From Charina bottae (Eukaryota > Chordata > Lepidosauria > Squamata > Charinaidae): a DNA stretch of 64,000 bases. Position 1 is the stretch's first letter, and each line of letters begins with the position of its first letter. A model generated the notes under the pieces. That model made no database searches. It was not told the origin of the DNA and worked only from the letters and a program-made list of their open reading frames with translations. Made by a program: the position numbers and the translations under genes. This document shows, piece after piece, positions 1 through 64,000 of this stretch. The stretch covers positions 63,312,001-63,376,000 of the forward strand of contig JALMGJ010000001.1 of assembly GCA_023362775.1 (NCBI GenBank). Reading direction: 5' to 3'.

Positions 1-1467
1 GATGTGGTGGATTTTGTCGATGCCGCTGGTTCTCAGGAAGGAGGGAGCACATTCTAAGGAGGTGGAGGAGATAAGAGGAGGCACAGTCGGGGAGGCAATG
101 GTGGGAAAATGAAGAGGTTCAGGGTAGCCCCGCCCTAGAGTCTCCCAGGTTATTTCCCCTTAGGTTAGTTACAGTAGCTTTAGTCTGGCAAGATTCTGTC
201 TATACGGTGTGAGCAAATAAAGAACTGGAGTTTGAATGGACTGACTCTTCGTTGTTCTTGGGCTGAGCTTGACACTTCAAGCAAATGTGTACCAACTTCA
301 TCTTCCACAAGAATTTAGTCTCTGATGCTAGTTCACATACCATCAGGCATTGTACAATATTTTTAAGAAGATTAAGAATGTGTAGTATCCAACTGAAGTA
401 TATTTTTCTACAACAATCTTGAAAGAGGGTTTTCAACACTCAGCTCAAGGGCTTGGCTAGGCTATACCAGCCATTTCCCACCAGTACCTTTCTTTAAAAA
501 GGTAAAGGTTCCCCCCGCACATTTGTGCAGTTGTGTCCGACTCTAGGGGCCAGTGCTCATCTCCGTTTGTTAGCTGAAGAGCCAGCATTGTCCGAAGACG
601 CTTCCGCGGTCATGTGGCTGGCATGACACACGCGGAACGCTGTTACCATCCCACCGAAGTGGTACCTATTAATATACTTGCATTTGCATGCTTTCGAATT
701 GCTAGGTTGGCAAGAGCTGGGGCAATTGTGGGAGCTCACTCCGTCACGCGGGGCTAGGGATTCGAACCTCCAAACTTGCAACCTTCTGATCAACAAGCCT
801 GGCGTCTTACCCGCTGAGCCACCACACCCCTTGTACCTTTCTTTATAACCCTATTAATCCAGTTTCATTTGATAATAAAATATCTAACATTGTCAAACAT
901 CAACAACCATTTTGGTAGCAGCTTTATTTTTGGGTCTTTCAGTTAGCCAAATCTCATTCATTATTTGTATCACCTGGAGTGCTGAGGAAAAAAGAACCAA
1001 TAGAAAAAAAAAATTATTGGCTCTACAAAAATTTAGTAAACAATACTGTAGAAACTGTTCACATTGGTATTTGAATTCAGATTTTGAGTTAGGACTGCCA
1101 CCTTTTCAATGGGATGAGCTGTTGAATTTCCCAACTTGCCTTCTTTCAAAGTTGTTGTCTCCTGGCACCTTCTTGGCAACTTTCTGAAAGTGCACAGAGC
1201 AATCCTTTTTAAAACCAAGGCCCTTCTCACAGAATGGCACCAAACATATGCCTTATTCTTTTACTCAAATATATTTTGCATGACCTTACATGAATTGCTT
1301 AGATAAAAGCCTTTCTTTTCCTTCTACTTTTGTTATTTTAAAGTGCAGATGCATTTGAGTCATTTTCCTCCTTTGTTTCATATCCTTAAGATCTGCAGCT
1401 TCAAAGACAGAATGTCAGCATGCAGTCGATTTATGACTGAACTCTTGAAGAGACACTGAAGAATTAC
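1..1467 (-). other. RPS6KC1: RPS6KC1 intron 9 (partial)
   Basis: Begins with the exon 9 donor and runs off the window. It contains a Sauria-like SINE (497-832). Bases 1-275 have an LTR-like look (AATAAA at about 217-222) but no boundaries or target duplication could be found. No exon is recognised in 850-1467. Confidence 0.7.
497..832 (-). mobile_element. Sauria-like tRNA-derived SINE
   Basis: On the minus strand it begins GGTGTGGTGGCTCAGCGGGT (A box) with GGTTCGAATCCC as B box, and ends GAACCTTTACCTTTTTAAAG, the BovB-linked tail of Sauria SINEs. It is bounded by a perfect 13-bp target duplication, GTACCTTTCTTTA, at 484-496 and 833-845. Looks full length. Confidence 0.88.
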
Positions 1468-54647
<53,180 letters not shown>

Positions 54648-55111
54648 CCTTGCCGCCGTCGCCGGTGGCGCAGAGACCCGCTGGAGCTGCCGAGGCCGCC
54701 GCTTCCCCGGCGCCGGCGCCGCCTTTCAGAGCTGTCAGTCAATCGTTCCACTCCCGGGTCAGGCCCGGACTAGAGGCGGAAGCAGCTGCGGAAGTGCCGC
54801 GGCAGCATCGCTTCCCTCGTAGCAATTCAGCGAATGGCAAAGAAAAGTGGCTTTTTCCGCTAGCTGGTCGATCCATTTCTCCACCCACCCATAAGGGCTG
54901 CTGGAGACAAGAGAATGGCCCGGCAGGATCCCCACAACGGTGTTACGATCGAGAAACTACAGTAAATGCTGGGGCATAAGCAGATGGGGCGCTTTTTTGG
55001 TATCGAGAAAAAAGTATGCAGACGGAAGTTGTCCTTATAAAAAGAAATGGGGAAAAAACGCTCAATTTTGTGGAGTCCTTGGTGCTCTCTGAGCCTGGTT
55101 GTTTTCTTGCA

Positions 55112-55145
55112 GACGTTTCATTGCCGGACTAGGCAACATCTTCAG
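55112..55145 (-). ncRNA. Hammerhead-like core, left hairpin arm
   Basis: Mirror of the 55153-55186 motif; same CTGAAGA/GAAACGTC layout with one base change in stem II (CCGG instead of CAGG context). Confidence 0.42.
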
Positions 55146-55152
55146 TTTCGCG

Positions 55153-55186
55153 CTGAAGATGTTGCCTAGCCTGGCAATGAAACGTC
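55153..55186 (+). ncRNA. Hammerhead-like core, right hairpin arm
   Basis: CTGAAGA, stem TTGCC/GGCAA, GAAAC, GTC. Same as 20670-20703 but on the plus strand. In a transcript the larger hairpin would compete with ribozyme folding. Confidence 0.45.
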
Positions 55187-55662
55187 TGCAAGAAAACAAC
55201 AAGGCTCAGAGAGCACCAAGGACTCCACAGTTCAACCCTGAGCTACAAATATTCTCTTTGATTGGTACACTCAATTTTGTCTGGCAACAGCATTCTGGTA
55301 GGGAAATCAAGATCTAAATTCAGTGGGGTTTAGTCCCATTAAGATTTGTCTTAATCGTAATCCTCGGTATGCAATGTAAAATTTTTGTGGCACCTTTCTA
55401 ATGTTGCTTGTTGTACCCTGTAAAGAAGTTCTGTCCTATTCGGTATGGGAGGGATGTGAGAGAGAGAGAGGGAATGGTTTTTTTTCTAAATCCACCTAGT
55501 AATTTCCAGACAGATATGCAAATTGAACCAGAAAATAATAGTATAGAGGTTTAGCTGGTTATGCCAAATCAGGTCCTTTTTTCAGTGACATGTGCAATGG
55601 AAGTTGCTATTACACAAAACGAATTAAGATAATTTAAATTTTAGAATAACGAATAGGCACTT

Positions 55663-55872
55663 GTATAGTCGAAGGCTTTCACGGCCAGAATCCAATGGTT
55701 GTTGTGGGTTTTCCGGGCTGCGTGGCCGTGTTCTGGCAGGTTTGGTTCCTAACGTTTCGCCAGTCGCTGTGGCTGGCATCTTCAGAGGACAGGAGCACAG
55801 CTAGAAGATTCTCTCTGTGCCCAAAACTGCCAGAACACGGCCACACAGCCCAGAAAACCCACAACAACCATC
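55663..55872. repeat. Second Penelope-type terminal hairpin
   Basis: GTCGAAGGCTTTCACGGCCA followed by a 45-nt arm (55695-55739) and its reverse complement (55827-55871), with a hammerhead-like core at 55751-55785. This is a recurrent squamate repeat resembling Penelope terminal repeats of another subfamily. Confidence 0.7.
55751..55785 (-). ncRNA. Hammerhead-like core, second family
   Basis: Minus strand: CTGAAGA, U, stem GCCAG/CTGGC, GAAAC, GTT. Conserves the core while the surrounding sequence differs from the other family. Confidence 0.45.
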
Positions 55873-58800
55873 GAATAGGCACTTATTAGGGAATATTGGT
55901 AAACAGTGGGATACTGTAGAAATAATGGCAGAAATACCAGAATGTCAGTTTAACCAACCACATTCATCAGATGTGTACTATGAGATGCAAAATAAGCTAA
56001 AACTTCTACAGGAACCATGTTCCACTACCAATTCCAGATAAAAATCCGTATTTCAGAAAATGATCTATTTCCTACTCTCTAGTCAGCCAAGCCAACCAAA
56101 TTCCTAATCATGGCATTACTAGGAGACCCTAATGAAGTCTCTAAAGTAACCATATTTTGACTTGGGGGGGTTTATGTTTCAACACACCTGATAAATTTGC
56201 TTGATATGGATGATTGGGAAGTGAACTTTCCAAGCTGTGTTGGGGAATTTATTTATTTATTTATTTTTCAAATTTTGCCACCACCCATCTCCCCCCAGAA
56301 GGAATATACAGAAACATAGCCAGAACAAGTAGGAAAGGTTTCCTGGTCATTTTGTTTTTTTCATCAGGGTCTTCTAGTTAAGGATCCTATAAAAATATAT
56401 CCTATTTTTATCCTATAATCTAGTTTGTTTAATTAGCTAGGAAACTGGAATTCTGAGAAGTTCTGCTTTGGTCTAGAAGTGGCTTTTCTTAAAATAATTA
56501 TTCTTATTTCTCCCTAACACATCCCACTGTTTAAATTATCTATTTTATTTTAAATGGATTCCTATGCCCACTCCTTTTTGGAGTTTACAGCATCTCCTTT
56601 AAATCTATTTTTAGTTCCTATATGACTGGATTAAGTCTTAATTGAAAACTAATATCAAGATTGAGTACTGTGAGCAGCATATAAATTTAACAAGATTGAA
56701 GGAAGTAGAACAAGAGGATAATACAGAAGGTTAGGATTATGGAGATCCCTGTAAAGGCCTTGGAAGAGCTGTGGACTGTTGCCAGAATTAGATCAAAATG
56801 TTAGGCATTTGTCCATACAATCATCAGAGATCAGGAAGAATTGGCACCTAATTAACTATATGGCTATTGAAAGTTAAAGCCTAGTTCCACTGAATATTAA
56901 TATGTTAATATTAATTAATATTAATTTAATATTAATATTAAAATATGCTTTTCCAAAGAGTAACTGGAACAGCATATAAGAACATTATTTTCTTACAGCA
57001 ATACTGAATTGATCAGGATTTGGAAAAGATGTTTCAGTATAGGATGTGAACATAACATCCTGTCTGCAACACTTTAATGCAGCTGTCTTTTCCTGGGATC
57101 ACATAAGCTGCTTTATCATATCCCAACACATTTTTTTATTAAATTCAAAGCACTGCAATAATTTGTAATATATTTTATGTATAATATATTTGGGGGATTA
57201 CAACCTGAAGATGGAATCTGCCTTCTGTTCAGATTTTTTAAGAAATCAATTCTTAGAAGGTGTAGCTTCAGGATCAGAGAATGAAAAGACATTAACCCTT
57301 CTTTTGTTTAATCTTGATTCTGGTGTGTTGAGTAGTGTATTATACTCTCTAACTATGTAATTTTATTTGTGTGTGTGTGTGTGTGTATGCACATGCACTC
57401 AAATACACATATGCATTATCTATTGTCTTCAAACATTTCCTTTATTTTTTGGACCAGGGCACATTGGAGGGGGAAATACCGATACAAAACATGGGGAGTA
57501 GCCACTCCACCAAGCATAATACATAAAGGGCAAATGTTTGCAGAGGAAGCCTTCATGCCTAGAAAAGTATACACAAAAGCCCCATCCCCACCCCTGTAGA
57601 CTGTTACAATACCTATGCAGAAATCAGAGTGAAGTACTATATAGCATGTGCAGTAGGGGAAGCTTAGTGGCTTTGTCTCACATTCCCTTCATTTTCAAGG
57701 AATACTTTAGAAGCAGCCTAAAATCTTTATACTAATAATTATAGCAGCAGCAGCAATAATAATGATGATGATGATGATGATGCTTGGTCACACAAATATT
57801 GAATACAGATTTGTAAGTCCTTCCTGGACCCTGGGCCACTCTTTTGCTTGTATCAGTGTTTTAATTTTCTGAAGTTTCACAATGAAAAGATTGGTCATCA
57901 AGGTGTTTCTTGTGTGGATTTCCTACAACATGCTGCAGAATCCTACACAATGCGCAGATAGTCACTGTGAAATGAGTACAATTAAGATAGCCTCTCTCTC
58001 TAATATACTGAGGGCCACATCTCTGAAAATTGTTAGATTATGATGGCAAAATAAATAAAAATAGAACTGTAGGATTTTAAAAGCTAACTAATTTGTTATT
58101 GCATTAGCTTCTGTGACTCTTGCGTATACACCTGGGGTAACCAATACAGATCAAAACCTTTCTTTATTAATGTGTTGTCATGCTGCAACTTACACAGTTG
58201 AAATCTACAAATTCGGGCAGGCTATAAAAACTAAACAAATAGATTTTTTTAAAAAAAAACTACTGCAGATGTGTGACTTTGGGAAGAAAACAGGCAAGAT
58301 TTTTTGTCTGAAAATGTTGTCATAATTTGGTTGTTACTGCATAATTTAATTTAGAATATACATCTGATGATTTTCTCTGAAGAAAGCTGCTTGTGCAGAA
58401 GTTCAATACTTCAGATTCGTCTGCTACACACAACCGCACATGTACAACTGTGCGGTAACTTGTTGATATTCCCCTCATCCTGGATTGTGAGGTCACCATA
58501 AACATGCTTCTAAGTTCTAGGTATAGCAGCCAGTATTGCCATGACAACCTCACTACAGTACTGTATAGGTTTTCATGAGAATTCTTACTGTATTTGGGTT
58601 TAAAACGGTAGAATCTACTTTGATTGGTCAGTGACTCCTGCTTCAGTCAGTTAAAACTAGATGTGGAATGGCGTCATGGCAATAAGGTTTGTAATATATG
58701 AATTTGTTAGATATTTAACACTCATTTAACTACCGTGGTCCAAAGCACCAATTCTGCTTACTGAGAAGTGAACCTTAAAGTAGACCTGTGAGTTTTTATT

Positions 58801-59734
58801 CAGAAAGTTACTCCCAGTTCTGCTCACATAAGACTATAGCTTGAGTAAGGTTATACTAAAGTTTTGTAGAACTAAATCCCAAATAAGTGTTGATATTGAA
58901 GCTACAGTATGCAGCACTTCAGATTTGATCTGCAAAAGGAGGAGGGAGTACACAAGAGTGTGAGTGTAACACCAGTCTGCAGTTCTTTACAGAAGATATA
59001 CCTTTTCCTGGGATTACATAGCTGCCCTCCTGCTGCCCTGCAATTCTGGGAAAAGACACAGCTGCTTTAAGGTAGTACTGCATTCATACTCCTATATGCT
59101 CCAAAATACTTTTTGTAGATCAGATCTGAAGCACTGCATAGTTACAACTCATATGATTGCAACTTGATTTCCCCCTCAGCAAAATTATTTTTAATCTATT
59201 TTTATGCCTAAAATCTCAATGTAACTATTTCCACTGTTGTTCTTTTATTGATATTTAGATGTTCAATATAGATTGGATTTACCTTACTGAAGCCATAAGG
59301 CAGAGATGGGAAACTTACAGCAACCCAGCCAGTTTTGTCAATAATCAAGTATAATTAACGGTATCTGGAAGGCATTTAAGTTGACATATTGTCCCATAGA
59401 GAAACAGTGTATTTTCTTTCTTTCCGTTGTTGTCTTCCTTTCTTGATGCAATGCTTTAATATCAGCCAAGGTTTGCAGAATTGGTACTTCAGAAGGCTTA
59501 CAACTGATGGTCCCTATGCTTCACTGCTGAGTTATAGAAAGAAAGGTTTCAATACAAACTTTAGTGATTGGAGCATTCAAATCCTATTTTATTTCAATAA
59601 GATTTGTATATGAAAATGTCCCAACAAAATATGCCACATATTACTTCACACTTCAAATACATTTTCAAGCCAGTTTACAGTGAAGTAGTACAACCACCAT
59701 ACTAAAATTGCCTATAAGCAATTGTAGCTGAGAC

Positions 59735-59835
59735 TGTGTGGAGTAGTGGTTAAAATGTTGGACTGACACCAGAGAGACTCAGATGCAAGTCCACCTTCAG
59801 CCATAGAAGTTCTTTACATGACTTTGGACCAGGCA
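59735..59835 (+). mobile_element. tRNA-derived SINE fragment
   Basis: Head GTGTGGAGTAGTGGTTAAAA, decayed B box CAGATGCAAGTCC, followed by GACTTTGGACCAGGC. Only the tRNA-like part and a short body remain, ending in a GATA microsatellite. Confidence 0.6.
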
Positions 59836-60099
59836 TTCTAGAGAGATAGATAGAGAGATAGAGATATGAGTTTTAAAAAAGATAAAAACTAATACAAACT
59901 AATATAAAGTAAGAAGAAAGAAATCAGAAAGAAAGCTAAAAGTGCAAGAAAAGAAAAATAGAAAAGAAAAAAATACAATGTGGCTTTCAATCTTCTTTAC
60001 AGCAGTTATAAGTACAACTATAAATTTACCTTGTACTCTAAGGTTACAACACGACTCTCTTCTTTCTATATTGTCCTGTCTAATCATCAAAACCATAAA

Positions 60100-60860
60100 T
60101 CATAAGTTCATTTTTTCCTCTGTTTTATGCAAAAAGTCCATAAGGGGTTTCCAGTCAACAATAAACATAGATACTGTCTTTTCTCTGATCAAAGAAGTCA
60201 ATTTGGCCATCTCAGCAACTTCCATCATCTTCACCAACCATTCCTCCATTATGGGTAATGCCAAATCTTTCCATAAAAGTACATGTACTCTCTTGAACTG
60301 CCATGTTTGTCTCCATATATCAACCAGCCCTAAATTGTCCATCAAAACAAAGAAAACTTTTGGTAATTTGCCTTGAGTGATTTTAATATTTTTCTCAGAA
60401 GTTCTATCCAGTTTTGGGGAGATCACTCCATTCCAATCTCCCATCAAACACCAATTTTCATAAGAAAAACCTATTAATCTCTCCATAAGTCATTTGTAGA
60501 ACATTACTTTATCCTCATTTGGGGCATAAATTCCCAATATCAGTCTCTTATCCATATGCAAATTAACTTCTACCCCAACAAATCTACCATGCTGGTCAGT
60601 CAGTACAAGTTCTGGTTTTAGTTAAGGATTAATATACAAAACAACTCCATTTCTTTTTTAGTTCCTGCTGAAATAAATTCTTCACCCAAATTTTTATAAA
60701 ACAAATTTTATGTCCTTTTTTCTAATATGTATCTCTTGTAGGCAAATTCTATCTTGTTTTAATTTTTTCAAATAAAATATTTTTTCCCTTTTGAGGAACA
60801 TTTTCTCCATTTATATTCCACATTAAGCATTTGTAATCCATAATCAAGCCAAACATTTAG
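60100..60860 (-). pseudogene. L1 ORF2 with endonuclease fused to C-terminus
   Basis: The upstream part (60860-60490) is a decayed start of the endonuclease domain. The open frame 60486-60100 begins with endonuclease sequence (MGDWNGVISPKLDRTS, then LMDNLGLVDIWR) and switches near 60318 to ORF2 C-terminal sequence (IMEEWLVKMMEVAEMAKLTS). The whole RT domain is absent, consistent with an internal deletion before or during insertion. Confidence 0.75.
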
Positions 60861-60881
60861 AAAAGTCGATACCTGTAGCAT

Positions 60882-61818
60882 CTAGTTCAGTATCATCCCT
60901 TTCAATTTCCTGTTGCACTGTTGAAGTTTTTGTGTAGTCTCATCTGACACCTCCATTTGAAACTCCTCCAATTCTTCTTTAAATTTTTCTAGAAATTCCC
61001 TCACCTTCTGGACAGAATTCAGTTGAAACCTCTGCTGTTTAAAAGTAAAAATCACACCTTCCAATTTGTCCCATCGAAATGGAATCCTTTTCTGTTTTAA
61101 TCTATCAGTCAAAAAAGAATACTCGTTTCTCTTATGCAAAATTTTAATAGGAATTTCTTTAAGAACAATTACATCTGTATTATCAGTCTTCAATCTTGTA
61201 TTAAAATGCTCCTGCAAAACTTGATCTCTTTTCTCCTTCCTGACAAAGTGCACCAAGACATCTCTTGGAACATTTCTTATTCTCGCAAATCTTGTATTTA
61301 TTCTATATACTTAATCAATTTCTTCCTCTGAATCTTCCTCATCCCAGACCAAAACTTTTGCTAAAGCTTCACCAGAATCCTCTGGGATTGCTCTAAATCT
61401 CAAACAAAATTCCTCCTCTCTTAATTCCAATAGAACCAAATTATCTAGTTCTCTTTCCAACTGTCTATAACTTGTCTTACTCTCCAGAATTTCCACTGTC
61501 ATTAACTTTACATCTCCAGATGCTTGTTTTACAGAGCTTTCCATCTTCTTAACTTCTTTTATCTCTTTCATCTTTACAAGTCTTTCATCCATTCTTTTTT
61601 CAAAAGCTGTCTATTTAGTATCAAGTGATTCAGCTAACTTTGCCTAATTCCTCAAATATTTTCTGAAGTAAATCTGGTGTGATTCCTTTCTCTGCAGGTT
61701 GCTCTAGTGATCCTGTCCTCCCCTCTGCTGTTTTTGCCACTTTTCTGGTGGTTGCCATTGTAATATTGTAATCCAAAAGTGAAAGTGTCTCAATTGCAAG
61801 GGAAAGAGTAAAAGGCAA
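60882..61818 (-). pseudogene. L1 ORF1 (broken)
   Basis: Three pieces: N-terminus with MATTRKVAKTAEGRTG (61818-61630), coiled coil and RRM start (61592-61311, with FCLRFRAIPE), and the C-terminal RNA-binding domain (61256-60882, with LKEIPIKILHKRNEYSFLTD and IPFRWDKLEGVIFTFKQQRF). Separated by stops and frameshifts. ORF1p is an RNA-binding trimer needed for L1 movement. Confidence 0.85.
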
Positions 61819-62878
61819 GCTCCCCCCTTTTTTTCGTTTTGTCTTCCTGTGCCCTTAATACTTTCATCTCAAATGGCACTCTGTAGTTACAATCAGCATC
61901 AGTCTGGCTCATACTACCTTTATCTTTTGTTTTGTAAAATTCACCAATTGTCTGCACTCCTTAATAGTAAACAAAAAACATTCCCACAAAAGTCCAGTTG
62001 GTTTGTCTATTTTAATTCCAATTTGTTGAAAAGCACTAAACTTTTTTTCCCCTTTTTAACCAAGAAAGAATGTTGACTCACCAAATGGAATTCTCTTATC
62101 TTGCCGCTCGGAAAAATTATTTATATTTATATTTTGAATTTCATCACCGCCCAACTGTAAATTTAGCTGTAAATTAATTACATCTGAAAGTGTTTAAGAA
62201 ATTAGGCATGTGCAAACTTTGTGTACATATAGGCTGCATTACGGCTGTGAGCTTGGTTGAAATCCCTCAATTCCCAGCCACTCAACTCACAAGCCAACCA
62301 AAAGAACCTCAGCGCCTGTAATCTACTCACGAGGAGCAGCTGTCCAGAGTGCAAGTGGGCAATATCATGATCTCTCCTTTATCCAGTAAGAATGCGCCAG
62401 CCAGAATTTACCGTCTGGCCGCCAATCTCTGCTGCCCATCCCCGCTCCTTCAGGGATGTCTAGTCTGCCATAAGTCATCACCGGAAGCCACAGGACAAGT
62501 CACTCCCTTTCAGCCCAGCCTATCTCACAGCATTGGGGTAGTGGTGAAAAACAGGAGTGTACACCACCTGGAGCTATTGTATGAAAGGTAGATTATGTAA
62601 CCAGCAAATGATAAAAGCAGCAAGACAGTAATCTTGGGTAGCAAGTATCTTGGGCTAGGCTTGATTAATGGAAAAAAGTTAGGCAGTAGTAGCTGTTCAC
62701 TCATGTACAACAAAATTGTGTATGTCTTATGACACCCTCATGCAGTCCATGTTAGCTGTTGCATTGTGGATTTCCTACAGTGAAGAAACTCAAGTGATTA
62801 TCAAAGGCACAGCTAACTTTGGACTGACAAGGCTACATCAGAGAACAGGCAGATGAATTAGCCCCAAATTGTTATATA

Positions 62879-63208
62879 AGGTAAGGGTTCCCCCAGCACA
62901 TTTGTGCAGTCGTGTCCGACTCTAGGAGCTGGTGCTCATCTCCGTTTGTTAGCCGAAGAGCCAGCGTTGTCCGAAGACGCTTCCACGGTCATGTGGCTGC
63001 ATGACGCATGCGGAACGCTGTCACCTTCCCACCGAAGTGGTACCTATTCATCTACTTGCATTTGCATGCTTTCGAATTGCTAGGTTGGCAAGAGCTGGAG
63101 CTAGTGCAGGAGCTCACTCCGCACACAGGGCTAGGGATTTGAACCTCTGAACTTGCAATCTTCCGATCGACAAGCCTGGCATCTTACCTGCTCAGCCACC
63201 ACGCCCCT
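62879..63208 (-). mobile_element. Sauria-like tRNA-derived SINE
   Basis: Third full-length copy. Target duplication AAATTGTTATATA at 62866-62878 and 63209-63221. A and B boxes are recognisable on the minus strand. Confidence 0.9.
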
Positions 63209-64000
63209 AAATTGTTATATACACAGTGAAATATACTTGCTGAGATAATGCATAAGAACCCTATGGGCAGAAGATATGATCAGCCATCTATCAATCAGCC
63301 CCACTTAATAACAAATATATTAAGGATGCAGGCTGAGATCAGTGGCCCACAACTTTAAATAGTCGGATAAGACTGAATCCTGGTAAGTACCACCTTTAAT
63401 ATCATAAAAACAAAACCAGAATCGATCAGATTTGTACATCATTAGCAAGGGATTGAGAACTATTGAACTTTTCTTTTTAGAAAAAAGAAAAAGAGATTAG
63501 CTCTGTTCACATTGCTAGTTCATTTTCCTTCAGAATCCCAAAAGGCAAGGATTCTGAATGCCAGAATTTATATCCCTAAACTCATGGGCGCAGTTTTGTG
63601 TACGCCTTCTCAGTCAAGATCAATCCAACCTTGCAGCTTTATCTCTTTAATAAGTCAATCACACAGAGAGGCAAAAAAGAAATATAATAATCACAATGTA
63701 ATGTTCTTTATGCAAGCTTTTCTTAGTCATATTAAGTCCAAATGTATTTGATAATGTATTTGATAAAGCACTCTTTTCAGGATTGCACTGCATCTTTGGT
63801 TAGAATGCTGAATTTACTAACTTCAATGCAGTCACTGTATTTCTGCCAAGTTTACCTCATAGGATTGACCATGAATGTTGAATCTACACATTAACTCCTT
63901 TAAACAAGGCACAGTATAAAAATAAAATTATAACAATGGCAACTCAAATGTAAATAGATGTGCACTGAAGAACATTATTTTAAAAGTTTCTCCGTTCGTC

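Larger units (their letters stand above)
55070..55229. repeat. Inverted pair of Penelope termini (160-bp hairpin)
   Basis: Two 76-77 nt arms (55070-55145, 55153-55229) are near-perfect reverse complements around a 7-nt centre. Each arm is a Penelope terminus, matching 20630-20703. It lies 420 bp upstream of the RPS6KC1 start. Confidence 0.85.
59880..62100 (-). mobile_element. L1-type LINE, internally deleted
   Basis: Reads right to left: ORF1 remnants (61818-60882), then ORF2 start, endonuclease fragment and C-terminal fragment (60860-60100). Reverse transcriptase is missing. An A-rich plus-strand block at 59870-59970 marks the 3' side. The 5' UTR boundary was not located. Confidence 0.82.
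54851..64000. other. Upstream intergenic region, no host gene seen
   Basis: Nine kilobases upstream of RPS6KC1. It holds two Penelope terminal hairpins, a short L2-like tail near 56236-56300, a tRNA-derived SINE fragment (59735-59835), an internally deleted L1 (59880-62100) and a Sauria-like SINE (62879-63208). Bases 56300-59700 and 63230-64000 show no gene or clear element apart from short GT, GAT and GATA tracts and an imperfect hairpin around 58998-59055. In mammals ANGEL2 lies upstream of RPS6KC1, but nothing like it was recognised here. Confidence 0.7.

Noticed and set aside
1..275. Possible LTR at the left edge (AATAAA, downstream CTTGACA)
   Set aside because: Left boundary is outside the window and no target duplication or inverted ends could be confirmed.
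58998..59055. Imperfect hairpin that might be a microRNA precursor
   Set aside because: Pairing is imperfect and the sequence resembles a nearby degenerate repeat (57060-57125); no family recognised.

Overview
The window is animal nuclear DNA, most likely from a squamate reptile (lizard or snake). It contains one conserved, intron-containing vertebrate gene in AT-rich DNA packed with transposable elements. The repeat mix points to Squamata: tRNA-derived SINEs with an AACCTTTACCTTT-type tail (Sauria-SINE-like), BovB/RTE LINE 3' ends, L2-like LINE tails ending in (AATA)n, Penelope-like elements (PLEs), an L1, and many hAT-like MITEs. No bacterial-type features, CRISPR arrays or functional RNA genes were seen.

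The gene is RPS6KC1 (ribosomal protein S6 kinase C1 / RPK118) on the minus strand. Nine coding exons can be placed from 54647 (start codon in a CpG-rich promoter) down to 1468. Their phases join without a break into 369 codons: PX domain (exons 1-4), an acidic linker (exons 5-7), the MIT domain (exons 7-8), and the first residues of the C-terminal kinase-like region (exon 9). The rest of the gene lies to the left of base 1. Exon 6 is a 57-nt symmetric exon that I do not recognise in the human canonical protein; skipping it gives the human-like junction.

Intron layout (gene runs right to left): intron 1 (49132-54542) holds a BovB 3' end, a hAT-like MITE and an 835-bp element with long terminal inverted repeats and a 196-bp internal duplication. 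Intron 2 (43716-49095) has a GC-rich hAT-like MITE, a decayed LINE carrying a nested MITE, and a 5S-derived SINE. Intron 3 (35187-43594) holds a BovB interrupted by the GC-rich MITE, two more copies of that MITE and a (TTTCC)n tract. Introns 4-6 are short and include a solo LTR with a 5-bp target duplication. Intron 7 (6150-28408) is 22 kb and carries a long non-LTR retrotransposon with only about three frameshifts, a second decayed LINE and a Penelope 3' region. Introns 8 and 9 hold SINEs.

The right 9 kb (54850-64000) is upstream intergenic DNA: Penelope terminal hairpins with hammerhead-ribozyme-like cores, an internally deleted L1 and SINEs. No second host gene was found. The best leads are the cassette exon 6, the hammerhead-like motifs in Penelope ends, the CpG-dense hAT-like MITE family, and the 835-bp TGT...ACA element.
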